From positions 1 to 33,017 of the forward strand of contig JAFLVF010000004.1 of assembly GCA_022508425.1 (NCBI GenBank): a stretch of DNA of 33,017 nt. Reading direction: 5' to 3'. Position numbers and translations under genes: made by a program. This stretch comes from Clostridiales bacterium. Its GTDB lineage: Bacteria; Bacillota; Clostridia; Christensenellales; Pumilibacteraceae. Positions 9,683 to 17,336 of the stretch are shown piece by piece; position 1 is the stretch's first letter; every line of letters begins with the position of its first letter. A model generated the notes under the pieces. The model had not been told where the DNA came from and did no database searches. It saw only the letters and a program-made list of their open reading frames with translations.

Positions 9683-10567
9683 ATGCCAAGAGATCATATT
9701 ATACCCAAATTCATATTGCGGGGTTTTGCGATTAACCCTACCGCGAAAAAGCAAAATCAAAAAATCATGATTTATGATAGAGGCACAAAGCAAGTCAAAA
9801 TTGAAAAAATTGCCGACGCTTACGCGATACGTGATTTTAATTCTCCCGAAACAGAAAAACTTTTAGCACAAAGGTATGAATCTGATGTCGCTAAAATTTT
9901 TAAGCGTATTTCAGATCATGCAGAAGGCAATCTCGGAAGCGTAGCTCTTTCCAATGCCGAATACAAATTGTTGTTTAGATTCTTTGTGATTATGTGGCGA
10001 AGAAATAATATCCAAATGGACAAAGCAAAAGAAATGAGTATTCAACTTGAAAATATTATGAAATCAATTTTTGGTAGTCACTATAATAAAATGATTAAAC
10101 CAGAGTACAAAGACTACTCTTTTGAAAAGATGTTTGACGAAAAAATTGACGATGTTAGGAAAGCCTTTTACGATAAAGTAATCTCTGAAACAACGGATGA
10201 TGATTCGACAGTACAGAAAGCAATAAAATATTATCCGCCATTTATCGTACACAATAAATCGGGAATACATTTTTTGTTGCACAATACATATGCCACATTA
10301 AGATATTTTGTTCCTCAAGATCAAAAAGAAATTTATGAGTATGATAATCCTAGCATTATGATATACCCAATTTCCAAAACACTCTGTTTTTGTATGTTAC
10401 GCAGTGAGAAAGAAATTGATATTACAAAAGACGAATATATTATTCCTATTGAAGTTTGGAATAAAGATGCAGACATAAAACAGCATTTCATAGACGGATA
10501 CATAACCCAAGTTGCAATTAGTTTTGTCGTTGACGATACAAACATAGCATTTGTACAGAGTCATTAA
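9683..10567 (+). CDS. DUF4238 family protein, candidate accessory gene of the Hachiman block
   Basis: The 294-residue protein opens with the DUF4238 signature H-x-x-P-x-x-x-L-x-x-F (HIIPKFILRGF). It continues with a 'YDRGTKQV' beta element, an ETEKLLAQRYE helix, and a C-terminal 'PSIMIYPIS' strand typical of the family's hydrophobic core. No signal peptide or membrane helix is seen, so it is cytoplasmic. The family has no settled biochemical function that I can state with confidence. It lies 10 bp after hamB with an AAGGAG ribosome site, so it is almost certainly co-transcribed. It shares the AT-rich composition of the two defence genes. It could be an effector, a regulator or a separate one-gene defence module; context alone cannot tell. 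Confidence 0.75.
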   Translation: MPRDHIIPKFILRGFAINPTAKKQNQKIMIYDRGTKQVKIEKIADAYAIRDFNSPETEKLLAQRYESDVAKIFKRISDHAEGNLGSVALSNAEYKLLFRFFVIMWRRNNIQMDKAKEMSIQLENIMKSIFGSHYNKMIKPEYKDYSFEKMFDEKIDDVRKAFYDKVISETTDDDSTVQKAIKYYPPFIVHNKSGIHFLLHNTYATLRYFVPQDQKEIYEYDNPSIMIYPISKTLCFCMLRSEKEIDITKDEYIIPIEVWNKDADIKQHFIDGYITQVAISFVVDDTNIAFVQSH

Positions 10568-10907
10568 GTTGTGGGAGTGATGCGGATAAGAAATGCGTAA
10601 TAGAGAGAAATAAATAGAAGATTCATAAAAGAGAGACGGTTCTAAATTGCTTTTAGAAGATACGATCATAAGAGAGCAAAACATCAAAGTCTATATAAAT
10701 AGACATGCAATCTCAAATCATCGTAGGTTACATGGTCATTCCCGCTTTAAAAACAAAGAGTATGGGATTTCTTTTGATAATATTATTGAATCAATTTAAT
10801 AGCAATTATAATATAGGCTACGAATAATTTACTTTGTAAAAACTTTTCCAAACCACTCTTTATACATAAAAAGTTCATATTCGTTGCCGGCGCTCCGCCA
10901 CACAAAG

Positions 10908-10929
10908 CGCACCCAAAGGGTGCGTTTTT
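10908..10929 (+). terminator. Rho-independent terminator-like hairpin
   Basis: CGCACCC, loop AAA, GGGTGCG, then TTTTT form a compact GC-rich hairpin with a T tract on the plus strand. It lies 340 bp after the DUF4238 stop and could end that transcript. It is also framed by CTCCGCCA (10893-10900) and TGGCGGAG (10933-10940), which would extend the structure. Confidence 0.6.
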
Positions 10930-10931
10930 GC

Positions 10932-11167
10932 ATGGCGGAGTGGGTAGGTGAAGCCTGTCGCAAAAAGAAAAGCACAATAACGATAACCTGTAAATGTAAC
11001 CGCAAAATCGTATTACAGTCAAAAAATAATTTGCGACAGGTTTGCGGCTCTTGCGCCGACCAAGAAAAAACGAGCTGGTAACTGTAATTATTGAAATGCT
11101 GACACGAGTGGATAATATGTATCGCGAAGACTGCGACGTAGCCCGCGGCGCTATCCCACCGTCGTAA
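10932..11167 (+). pseudogene. Small zinc-ribbon reading frame interrupted at an A6C run
   Basis: From ATG at 10932 the frame reads a short protein with a C-x-C and a C-x-x-C pair (TCKCNRK ... VCGSCADQE), typical of a small zinc ribbon. It stops at 11081. Just before, at 11065-11071, lies AAAAAAC. Shifting by -1 there extends the frame through NELVTVIIEML and VDNMYRED to a TAA at 11165-11167, giving about 78 residues in all. The extension looks like an amphipathic helix rather than noise. Either one base of the A run has been lost, or translation shifts. No clear ribosome site precedes the ATG, and the terminator hairpin lies immediately upstream, so a dead gene is the cautious call. Confidence 0.35.
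10954..11040. repeat. 11-bp perfect inverted repeat pair
   Basis: CCTGTCGCAAA (10954-10964) and TTTGCGACAGG (11030-11040) are exact reverse complements separated by 65 bp. They lie inside the interrupted zinc-ribbon frame. With the smaller repeats just upstream they make a structured block that could be a dispersed intergenic element. Confidence 0.6.
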
Positions 11168-11239
11168 AAATGAAAGCGGCATTAAAACTCATTATGTAGG
11201 CGCAATTTCGTCATTGACAGTGGCGCGTGTTTTGTGCGC

Positions 11240-11268
11240 TTGATTTTGTAAGGGCAATAGGTTATAAT
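11240..11268 (+). promoter_or_regulatory. Sigma-A-type promoter for the ADP-ribosylglycohydrolase
   Basis: TTGATT (11240-11245), a 17-bp spacer and a perfect TATAAT (11263-11268) lie about 70 bp upstream of the ATG at 11339. The predicted start near 11275 gives a 5' leader of about 64 nt. Nothing in the leader suggests a riboswitch. Confidence 0.7.
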
Positions 11269-11338
11269 TATTACGGGCTCGCGTATGCAATATTCGAAAG
11301 TGCGTTGGCGATTTTAGCTGTAAGGAGTATAACGGTTT

Positions 11339-12175
11339 ATGATTGGAGCGATTATCGGGGATATTGTCGGGAGCAGGTTTGAATTCGTGCACGATCACCG
11401 CCGCGACAGAAATTTTGCGCTGTTTGCAAGCGGATGCACTCCGACCGACGACAGCTTGATGACGTTGGCCGTTGCGCACGCGCTCTTTATTGCAAAAGGC
11501 GACAAAGATAAATTAAAAGAGGTAATCGTTCCGTGCATGAGAAATATTGCGCACGATTATCCCAATACCGGCTGGGGCGGAAGCTTTTACAAGTGGCTTT
11601 TTGTAGAGAAAAATCCACGGCCTTACAACAGTTTCGGAAACGGCGCAGGCATGCGAATTTCGCCCGTCGGCTGGGTGGCAGACAGCGAGACGGAAGTAAA
11701 GGAGCTGTCCAAAATCATAACGGAAGTATCGCACGACCATCCCGAGGGCTTAAAGGGAGCGGAAGCGATTGCGATGGCCGTTTATCTTGCGAGAATCGGG
11801 AAAGAAAAATCGGAAATCCGCGCGCGAATGGCGGAATACTATCCGCAACTTAAAGACGAAAATTTCACGATAGCAAACATATACGGGCATTACGGCTACG
11901 ACTATATGGGCAATTGGGTTACTTGCCAGGGCAGTATTCCTCAAGCGCTGGCGGCATTTTGCGATAGCGAAAGCTTTGAGGACGCCATAAGAAACGCGGT
12001 GTGTATCGGCGGTGACAGCGATACGATAGGAGCGATGGCGGGAAGCATCGCGGAGGCATATTACGGCGTACCGTTTGAGATGGAAGAAAAAGCCCTATCC
12101 TATCTTCCCGTAGATTTAAAGGGATATATTTTGCGTTCGATACCATGCGAAAACCAAGGGCGAAAAAGTAAATAA
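11339..12175 (+). CDS. ADP-ribosylglycohydrolase family protein (DraG/ARH type)
   Basis: The 278-residue protein carries the family's metal-binding motifs in order: GAIIGDIVGS at the N-terminus, TDDSLMT near residue 40, and GGDSDTIGAMAG near residue 220. The paired acidic residues of TDDS and GDSD normally hold two Mg2+ or Mn2+ ions that activate water to remove ADP-ribose from proteins or small molecules. Length is normal for a single-domain bacterial member. There is no export signal, so it is cytoplasmic. AAGGAG precedes the ATG, and a strong promoter lies upstream, so it has its own transcript. The substrate cannot be read from sequence. Its place beside a defence island is noteworthy but its composition matches the downstream GC-rich DNA, so it may be an ordinary chromosomal gene. 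Confidence 0.9.
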   Translation: MIGAIIGDIVGSRFEFVHDHRRDRNFALFASGCTPTDDSLMTLAVAHALFIAKGDKDKLKEVIVPCMRNIAHDYPNTGWGGSFYKWLFVEKNPRPYNSFGNGAGMRISPVGWVADSETEVKELSKIITEVSHDHPEGLKGAEAIAMAVYLARIGKEKSEIRARMAEYYPQLKDENFTIANIYGHYGYDYMGNWVTCQGSIPQALAAFCDSESFEDAIRNAVCIGGDSDTIGAMAGSIAEAYYGVPFEMEEKALSYLPVDLKGYILRSIPCENQGRKSK

Positions 12176-12242
12176 ACCCTCTTGGTCGACGGATGAAGAA
12201 AACCCGACAAAAGGCGCAATACAAGCGATTTCAAAATATTGT

Positions 12243-12272
12243 TTGAACAAAGCGACGGAAATTACCTAAAAT
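12243..12272 (+). promoter_or_regulatory. Likely promoter of the methionine sulfoxide reductase gene
   Basis: TTGAAC (12243-12248) and TAAAAT (12267-12272) are separated by 18 bp and lie about 50 bp before the GTG start at 12323. Each hexamer is near consensus. This fits separate transcription in the 147-bp gap after the ADP-ribosylglycohydrolase. Confidence 0.45.
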
Positions 12273-12322
12273 GCAATTGACGGGATAATTTGCATAGCAG
12301 TGCTGAGTAAAGGTGAAAAACA

Positions 12323-12772
12323 GTGAGCGACTACAAAATATTAAACGAACAACTTAGGCAATTAACGGAAGGCATTCCGCATCTGATTTCCAATCTGGCA
12401 AACGCCTCCGCTTTACTTTTCCATGCGCTGGAAAACGTGAATTGGGCGGGGTTTTATCTTGTAGAAGGCGACGGGCTCGTTCTCGGCCCTTTTCAGGGCA
12501 ATATCGCCTGTATAGAAATACCGCTCGGCCGCGGCGTGTGTGGCAGTGCGGTCGCGCAGGGCAAAACGTTGCTTGTTGACAACGTGCATAACTTTGACGG
12601 GCATATCGCCTGCGACAGCGCTTCGCTTTCCGAGATTGTCGTTCCTATCCGAAAGGGCGGAAGGGTGGTCGGCGTGTTGGATATCGACAGCCCGATCGAA
12701 GGTCGGTTTACGGAGCACGACCGTTTGGGCTTAGAGCAATTTGCCCGAATAATAGAAGACATTTGGATCTGA
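12323..12772 (+). CDS. msrC: Free methionine-(R)-sulfoxide reductase (GAF domain, fRMsr)
   Basis: This 149-residue single GAF domain reduces free methionine-R-sulfoxide using thioredoxin-type electrons. It has the family's three cysteines, C63, C73 and C97, with the same 10- and 24-residue spacing as the E. coli enzyme (C84, C94, C118). The flanking motifs RGVCGSA, FDGHIACDS and SEIVVPI are typical. The start is GTG at 12323, with a purine-rich AAAGGTG about 8 bp upstream. It is a cytoplasmic repair enzyme and seems to be a monocistronic gene ending before a bidirectional terminator. Nothing ties it functionally to the neighbouring glycan genes. Confidence 0.92.
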   Translation: MSDYKILNEQLRQLTEGIPHLISNLANASALLFHALENVNWAGFYLVEGDGLVLGPFQGNIACIEIPLGRGVCGSAVAQGKTLLVDNVHNFDGHIACDSASLSEIVVPIRKGGRVVGVLDIDSPIEGRFTEHDRLGLEQFARIIEDIWI

Positions 12773-12852
12773 CAAATCCGTTATCATCGGGTCGAGTGTG
12801 GCTCGTTTTTGACATAACGGCAATCTGACAAATTCGTGCGCACGCATTATGA

Positions 12853-12889
12853 AAAAATCGGCAGAAGCTTTTTGCGACTGCCGATTTTT
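12853..12889. terminator. Bidirectional terminator between convergent genes
   Basis: AAAAATCGGCAG (12853-12864) and CTGCCGATTTTT (12878-12889) are a perfect 12-bp inverted repeat with a 13-base loop. Each strand ends in a T run. It lies between the msrC stop on the plus strand and the GH94 stop on the minus strand and can serve both. Confidence 0.85.
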
Positions 12890-12950
12890 GATTGATGTAC
12901 TCGGTTTGTATATTAAATGGCTGTTGAGAGGTTAAAGGCATTGCCGCCGT

Positions 12951-15506
12951 TCAATCCTCGACAACGATTACGTTTTTGTCCGCCAAATCGTTTGTCGCTA
13001 TGTACAGCGACGGCGCGCCGGACGACTTATCGGGGACGGGGCTTACCGCTTTCCCGTTTAGTATAAACGTGCGCGCGCCCCTATCTGTCTTGCGATAAAA
13101 CAGGTCTATGCGCTTTCCCTTTGCCGTCAAGTGTATCTCGGCGCTGTTCATGGGCATGTATTCGGACGGGGATATGGCCACGCCGTTGAGGTCGGGGATT
13201 ATGCCGAATACGTATTTGACGAGCGCCTTGACGAGCGCGTTGGAACTGCCGGTAAACCAATCGCTCATCGATTCGCCGTCCAGGCCGAGCTCTTCGTTAT
13301 AGCAATAGCTGTTGCTCATGATAAACGGCGTTGTCGTAATCAGGCTGTGGGTGAGAGGCAAAACTTTGAACAGCTGTTCCCACGCTTTTTTCCCTTCGCC
13401 CAAGAGGAACAGCGACCATATTCCGAACATCGTTGCATGCACGTACACCGCGCCGTTCTCCGCCGTGCCGGGCGGAAGGTCGACAATGCGACCGACGCCT
13501 TTTGCGTCGCTGTCGAAATGGGGCGCGAAGGTCTTTAGCCCGTATTTGCTGTCGAGCCGAGAGAAGCTGTCGAGGATGTCTTTCTTGATGCTCTTGTCCA
13601 ATAGGTATGCGCCCGATATCACCCAGAACGCGTTGGCCGTCAGCCCGTCGCGGCTCATGCCGTCGGGGTCGTCGAAGCCGCCGACCGTGTACGACTTGCC
13701 GTCGCCCCAGCCGTGCAGAATTTTGCGTGCGCCGTCTTTGCTTACGATTGCGTGCTCTTGCAGGCCGCGCAACAATCTCTCTCGCGCGGTGGTCAATCTC
13801 TGCCTGTCGCCTAAGTCAATGCCGACATGCTCCGATATCTGCAATAGCTCGTCGAGGTTTTTGTACAACTGCAACGACGCCATGACCGAAACGCCGCTAC
13901 CGTATTCCTTGTCGGGGTCGCGCGAAACGCCGAGGCCGTCGACGGCGTCGTTCCAATCGCCGTACAGAATGCGAAGGCACCCTGTCTCCTCGTCGATATT
14001 ATTCAGCATATAGCCGACTATACGCTTGAGGTGCTCGGCAATCGTGTCGCGCGTCTCCACGCTCTCCACTCGATTGCGCCCGACTATTTTGTAATAACCG
14101 CACACCTCGTTGAGTATCGAATAGTCGTCGGTGTACGAGAGATATGTATAGATTGCCGAGATTATCCACACGTTTTGATCGATAAACTCGCGGGTATCCA
14201 TCTGCGGCAGTGCGCCTTTTGCGGGCAGAGAGTATTGGCGCGGCGCGCGCCCCGACGGGTCGATAAAGCCGAACAACTCAATCAGCTTTGTGCGGCATTC
14301 CTCCGGCCGCCAAACAAGCGCCGCTTCTATCTGCTGTACTACGTCTCTGACGCCGAGCAGAGAGATTCCGCTGTTCTTTGCGAGCGCGCAAAACCCGACC
14401 TGCCGCACGACGTTGGCTATAAACTCGGTAAAGGTCTCGCCGTTTAATTTCTCGCCGAACTCGCCGAACTTCATGGACAGCGCCGTCTTTGAGCGCGCCC
14501 TATTGTCGTCGGACCGTATGAGCGCGTCAAGCGCATTCTCGGCATAATCCTTGTCGACGGCGCGCACCGTACCGCACGTTTCGAAGCTCGCTTCGAGCAC
14601 GTAGTCTAAGTAGGCGACGTCGCCCGCTTGAATATTGACGCCGAGCATGTCGCCCGCGGCCGCCGTCTCGCCGAACTTACACACCGACTTCTGCCGATCG
14701 AAGTGCCCCGAGAACAGCGCGGGAGAGGACGTAATCGAGCTCGTCACGCCGCCCGCAAAGTCGGCGCGCGAGCAGGTGTGCTCGAAGTAGTTGACGTGTT
14801 CGGCTCGAACATGGCGGTTGATTACGCCGTAGTTGACGAGCCTTGTCATACGGTCGATGTTCTCTACGCTCTCAAACACAAAACCGTGCTCGGTCGCAGT
14901 GCACTTCTTGAACCATTTGGTCTCGTTGCATTCCCCGGCGGCATGCATCAATAGGCAGTTTAGATGTGTGGCAAGATAGGTTTCGATACTGTTCTTGCCC
15001 GTATTGATCGCACCGACGGTGAACACCGCTTTCTTGTCGTTCCCGACAAAAGCGCGGACGAAATATATCGCGCCCTTTACCTTAGCGATATAGTACGCCG
15101 CTTCGGGCGTGTATACCATAAACCGCTTGATGTTTTTCTCTTGCGCTTGCTTCGCCGCGCCCGTAATCGAGACGGGGAAGTAGCCGGCATTGGTCTTGAC
15201 CCCGCCGAAGAAAGCCGCATACGGCTGTTTGCCGTCGTCGACGGGCAGAATGTAATAAAACGTGCTCTCGTTGAGAGAAACGTTTCCGGACGAGTGCGCC
15301 CACAGTGTAAAACCGTCGCAAGCGTACGGATAGCGGCTGTCGCCCGAAGATCTCGGATAGCACAGCACCTTGCCGTCGCCGAGGAAGAAACAGTTTTCCG
15401 GCAATTCGCGACGGGAGCGCAATTGGGCATTGAGCTCGAGATTGCGCTCGGCGCGGACAAAATCGAGAATAGTATCTTTTAGCATTTTCAATCTACCGTT
15501 AATCAT
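12951..15506 (-). CDS. GH94-family glycoside phosphorylase
   Basis: The 851-residue cytoplasmic protein matches GH94, enzymes that cleave beta-linked glucosyl or N-acetylglucosaminyl ends with phosphate to yield an alpha-sugar-1-phosphate. Seen in order: an N-terminal beta-sandwich region, GVRDVVQQ near residue 385 (family GFRDxxQD), YGDWND at 515-520 with D520 as the likely general acid, ENGAVYVHAT near 690, and DWFTGSS near 755 matching the phosphate-binding (S/W)xTG loop. The loops between motifs diverge from textbook cellobiose and chitobiose phosphorylases, so the substrate is open. Neighbouring nagA, nagB and mutase genes make a GlcNAc-containing disaccharide attractive; a beta-glucan oligosaccharide fits the GH16 gene. 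The first ATG has no good ribosome site, and M8 (15485) is a possible alternative start. It lies 21 bp after the solute-binding protein in one leftward operon. Confidence 0.82.
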   Translation of the reverse strand: MINGRLKMLKDTILDFVRAERNLELNAQLRSRRELPENCFFLGDGKVLCYPRSSGDSRYPYACDGFTLWAHSSGNVSLNESTFYYILPVDDGKQPYAAFFGGVKTNAGYFPVSITGAAKQAQEKNIKRFMVYTPEAAYYIAKVKGAIYFVRAFVGNDKKAVFTVGAINTGKNSIETYLATHLNCLLMHAAGECNETKWFKKCTATEHGFVFESVENIDRMTRLVNYGVINRHVRAEHVNYFEHTCSRADFAGGVTSSITSSPALFSGHFDRQKSVCKFGETAAAGDMLGVNIQAGDVAYLDYVLEASFETCGTVRAVDKDYAENALDALIRSDDNRARSKTALSMKFGEFGEKLNGETFTEFIANVVRQVGFCALAKNSGISLLGVRDVVQQIEAALVWRPEECRTKLIELFGFIDPSGRAPRQYSLPAKGALPQMDTREFIDQNVWIISAIYTYLSYTDDYSILNEVCGYYKIVGRNRVESVETRDTIAEHLKRIVGYMLNNIDEETGCLRILYGDWNDAVDGLGVSRDPDKEYGSGVSVMASLQLYKNLDELLQISEHVGIDLGDRQRLTTARERLLRGLQEHAIVSKDGARKILHGWGDGKSYTVGGFDDPDGMSRDGLTANAFWVISGAYLLDKSIKKDILDSFSRLDSKYGLKTFAPHFDSDAKGVGRIVDLPPGTAENGAVYVHATMFGIWSLFLLGEGKKAWEQLFKVLPLTHSLITTTPFIMSNSYCYNEELGLDGESMSDWFTGSSNALVKALVKYVFGIIPDLNGVAISPSEYMPMNSAEIHLTAKGKRIDLFYRKTDRGARTFILNGKAVSPVPDKSSGAPSLYIATNDLADKNVIVVED

Positions 15507-15527
15507 TCGTCGATTTGCGACGGGCGC

Positions 15528-16961
15528 TTAGCTTAAGCCGCATTGGCGTTTCCAATCGTTCCATTGTCCCGAAACTTCGGTTTTGATTATGCTGAATGCG
15601 TTGTCGATAGAAGTGCCGTCGATGATGCGCTTGTAAGGCCGCGCGCCGCCCGTGCCCCAAATATCGACCTTGTTGTTGAGGTTGAGTAGGGCGGTGCTCT
15701 GCGTGATGTTTTGAATATCCTTTACGGGCGGATAGGAAGTAAACGCCTTGCTGTACGATTTCTTGACGTCGATTATGTTGGACATAAAGCTGTCCGTCGT
15801 CGACGCGCGAAGCGAGCCTTTGTAGGCGAGAACGCCGTGCGCTTCGTTGATATATGTTTCGCATCCCCAATCGCTGATCAGCAGTTTGATAAACGCCTTG
15901 GCCTTGTCCTGCTTGATCGAGCTGGCGGGCACTGCGATATATTGGTCGTCGCCGACGGTGTATGTTATGTCGGTGTCGACGGCGTCGGTTGCGGCGGGTG
16001 TCTTCATGTACCCGAGTTCGAACTTGCCGGAAAGGTCGGTAATTCCGTAATTGATTATCTCGTTGTACAGCCAGTCGCCGTTAAACATCATCGCGGCATA
16101 GCCGTTGGCAAAGCGCGTCTGCGCCGTGTGGTTGTTGTCGTTGCTTATATAATTGGCGCTGTTGGAAAACAGCTCGCTCCACATAGTGGTGGCCGTCTTG
16201 AGGTGCGCGTACGTTGCGTTTTGGTTCGCGTCGAAAATGTCGGGTGAATCGTACTTCATAAACTGCTTGATATTGTTCTCTCCGGCAAGTTGGGCCCACC
16301 ATGTAAACACCGCGTAGTCGAAGTAGTCGATGTTCGCGCTCGTGTAAATAAAGGGTGCGACGTGCTCGTTGGGGTCGTCCGAGCCCGCTACGGGCACGGC
16401 GGCTCTGCGTATGGTATTGCAAAGTTGAACGAGCTCGTCGTATGTCTCGGGGATATTCCAGCCGTTGTCGTCGAACATTTTCTTGTTGTAATAAATGCCG
16501 CCGACGCCGGCAATCAGCGGTAAGCGGTACGTATGCAGGCTTCCGTCTCTGTCGGGGAAATAAATGGAATTGCCGTAATCGGGAAGGACGAGGTCCTTTA
16601 CCTTCTCGCCGTCCACCGTTTCGTCGAGAAGCGAATCGAGATTGGCAAACTTGCCCTGCGATGCATAGCCCTTCCAGCCCGCGTCGACATTTATATAAAT
16701 GTCATCGACGTTGTTCTTGCTCGCAAGATGCGTGGAAATAAGCGAGGACGCATTGGCGCTCGGCGTGATGTTGACTTTGACTCCCGTCTCTTGCGTGTAT
16801 TTCTCGGCAACCTTCTCTATCCAGGTCGTGCCGTATCCTTTGTCTACGCAAATGATATTGAGCGTATTGGGATCGTTCTTGGTTTTGTTACACGCAAAAA
16901 GGGGCATGGCGCACGTTGCCGTAAGCAAAACAGCGAGAATTTTCGAAACGGTTTTCTTCAT
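15528..16961 (-). CDS. Sugar ABC transporter solute-binding lipoprotein (CUT1 type)
   Basis: The 477-residue protein has a lipoprotein signal peptide (MKKTVSKILA, hydrophobic core, LFAC with lipidated C24). The mature part has the family 1 extracellular binding protein pattern: an N-terminal TLNIICVDKG strand, the GGIYYNKKMFDD hinge element, a FANGYAAMMFNGDW loop, and a C-terminal helical region with AKAFIKLLISD. It should capture oligosaccharides at the outer membrane face and pass them to the two permeases encoded on the other strand. It is the first gene of a leftward operon with the GH94 phosphorylase, and has both a strong promoter and GGAGGG (16966-16973). Length is somewhat above the usual 420-450 residues. 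The ligand cannot be read from the sequence. Confidence 0.9.
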   Translation of the reverse strand: MKKTVSKILAVLLTATCAMPLFACNKTKNDPNTLNIICVDKGYGTTWIEKVAEKYTQETGVKVNITPSANASSLISTHLASKNNVDDIYINVDAGWKGYASQGKFANLDSLLDETVDGEKVKDLVLPDYGNSIYFPDRDGSLHTYRLPLIAGVGGIYYNKKMFDDNGWNIPETYDELVQLCNTIRRAAVPVAGSDDPNEHVAPFIYTSANIDYFDYAVFTWWAQLAGENNIKQFMKYDSPDIFDANQNATYAHLKTATTMWSELFSNSANYISNDNNHTAQTRFANGYAAMMFNGDWLYNEIINYGITDLSGKFELGYMKTPAATDAVDTDITYTVGDDQYIAVPASSIKQDKAKAFIKLLISDWGCETYINEAHGVLAYKGSLRASTTDSFMSNIIDVKKSYSKAFTSYPPVKDIQNITQSTALLNLNNKVDIWGTGGARPYKRIIDGTSIDNAFSIIKTEVSGQWNDWKRQCGLS

Positions 16962-17003
16962 AAATTTCCCTCCGATTTTTAATTAAGTTAAAAAATCTTT
17001 TAT

Positions 17004-17032
17004 AAGATAACACATTTTTTGCTGTTTGTCAA
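17004..17032 (-). promoter_or_regulatory. Promoter of the binding-protein/GH94 operon
   Basis: On the minus strand TTGACA (17027-17032), a 17-bp spacer and TATCTT (17004-17009) form a strong sigma-A-like promoter. It lies about 45 bp upstream of the ATG at 16961. CTGT-N8-ACAG flanks the -35 and could be a weak operator. Confidence 0.7.
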
Positions 17033-17234
17033 TACAGTTTTGAAAAATAAAAGATAATGATGCACCGATACTTTAAACTTTGCGGGAGCGGGAAACGGGG
17101 TGAAAAACGCCCGATATTTATTGTATATAACGGTCTCGACAAAAACGGCATATAAGGCGAGCGCAAAGGCATGCCGTCGTCCGACCCCGAGCGGCGGCCT
17201 CGGCAAAAATTTTTTAACAAATTAAAAAAACCTA
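17033..17234. other. Divergent intergenic region without a supported gene
   Basis: The 375-bp gap between divergent operons holds the two promoters at its edges. In between I see a 31-codon frame (17056-17154) with no ribosome site, a GGCATGCC palindrome (17168-17175), and a short CCGAG/CTCGG stem (17187-17203) followed by a T6 run that might be a weak terminator. None supports a gene. Regulators of both operons, such as the ROK protein, would be expected to bind somewhere here. Confidence 0.5.
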
Positions 17235-17263
17235 TTGCAATTGCATTTTTCGTATGTTATACT
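17235..17263 (+). promoter_or_regulatory. Promoter of the GH16/permease operon with overlapping palindrome
   Basis: TTGCAA (17235-17240), 17 bp and TATACT (17258-17263) make a good sigma-A-type promoter about 75 bp before the GTG start at 17337. The perfect palindrome TGCAATTGCA (17236-17245) covers the -35 and is a candidate operator. Confidence 0.7.
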
Positions 17264-17336
17264 GTAAAAAATTATACGCGGTGTAGGAGCAATGACCGAA
17301 AGAGTATTGACGTACGCCGTATAAAGGGAGGTAAGC

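Larger units (their letters stand above)
10568..11338. other. 771-base gene-poor stretch between defence block and GC-rich region
   Basis: No intact gene is supported here. The left part (to about 10.85 kb) is AT-rich like the defence block. It contains an orphan frame at 10647-10799 without a normal start codon (reads ...HAISNHRRLHGHS...), which may be a gene remnant. The middle (10.88-11.17 kb) holds nested inverted repeats, a terminator-like hairpin and an interrupted zinc-ribbon frame, listed separately. The right end carries the promoter of the next gene. The antisense ORFs of 79, 117 and 96 aa here look like shadows. Confidence 0.7.

Noticed and set aside
10829-11182. 117-aa minus-strand ORF in the gene-poor stretch
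   Set aside because: No ribosome site or domain; it reads through the terminator hairpin and inverted repeats. The plus-strand zinc-ribbon frame is more protein-like.
17056-17154. 31-codon plus-strand frame in the divergent promoter region
   Set aside because: No ribosome site, no recognisable sequence, and short enough to arise by chance.
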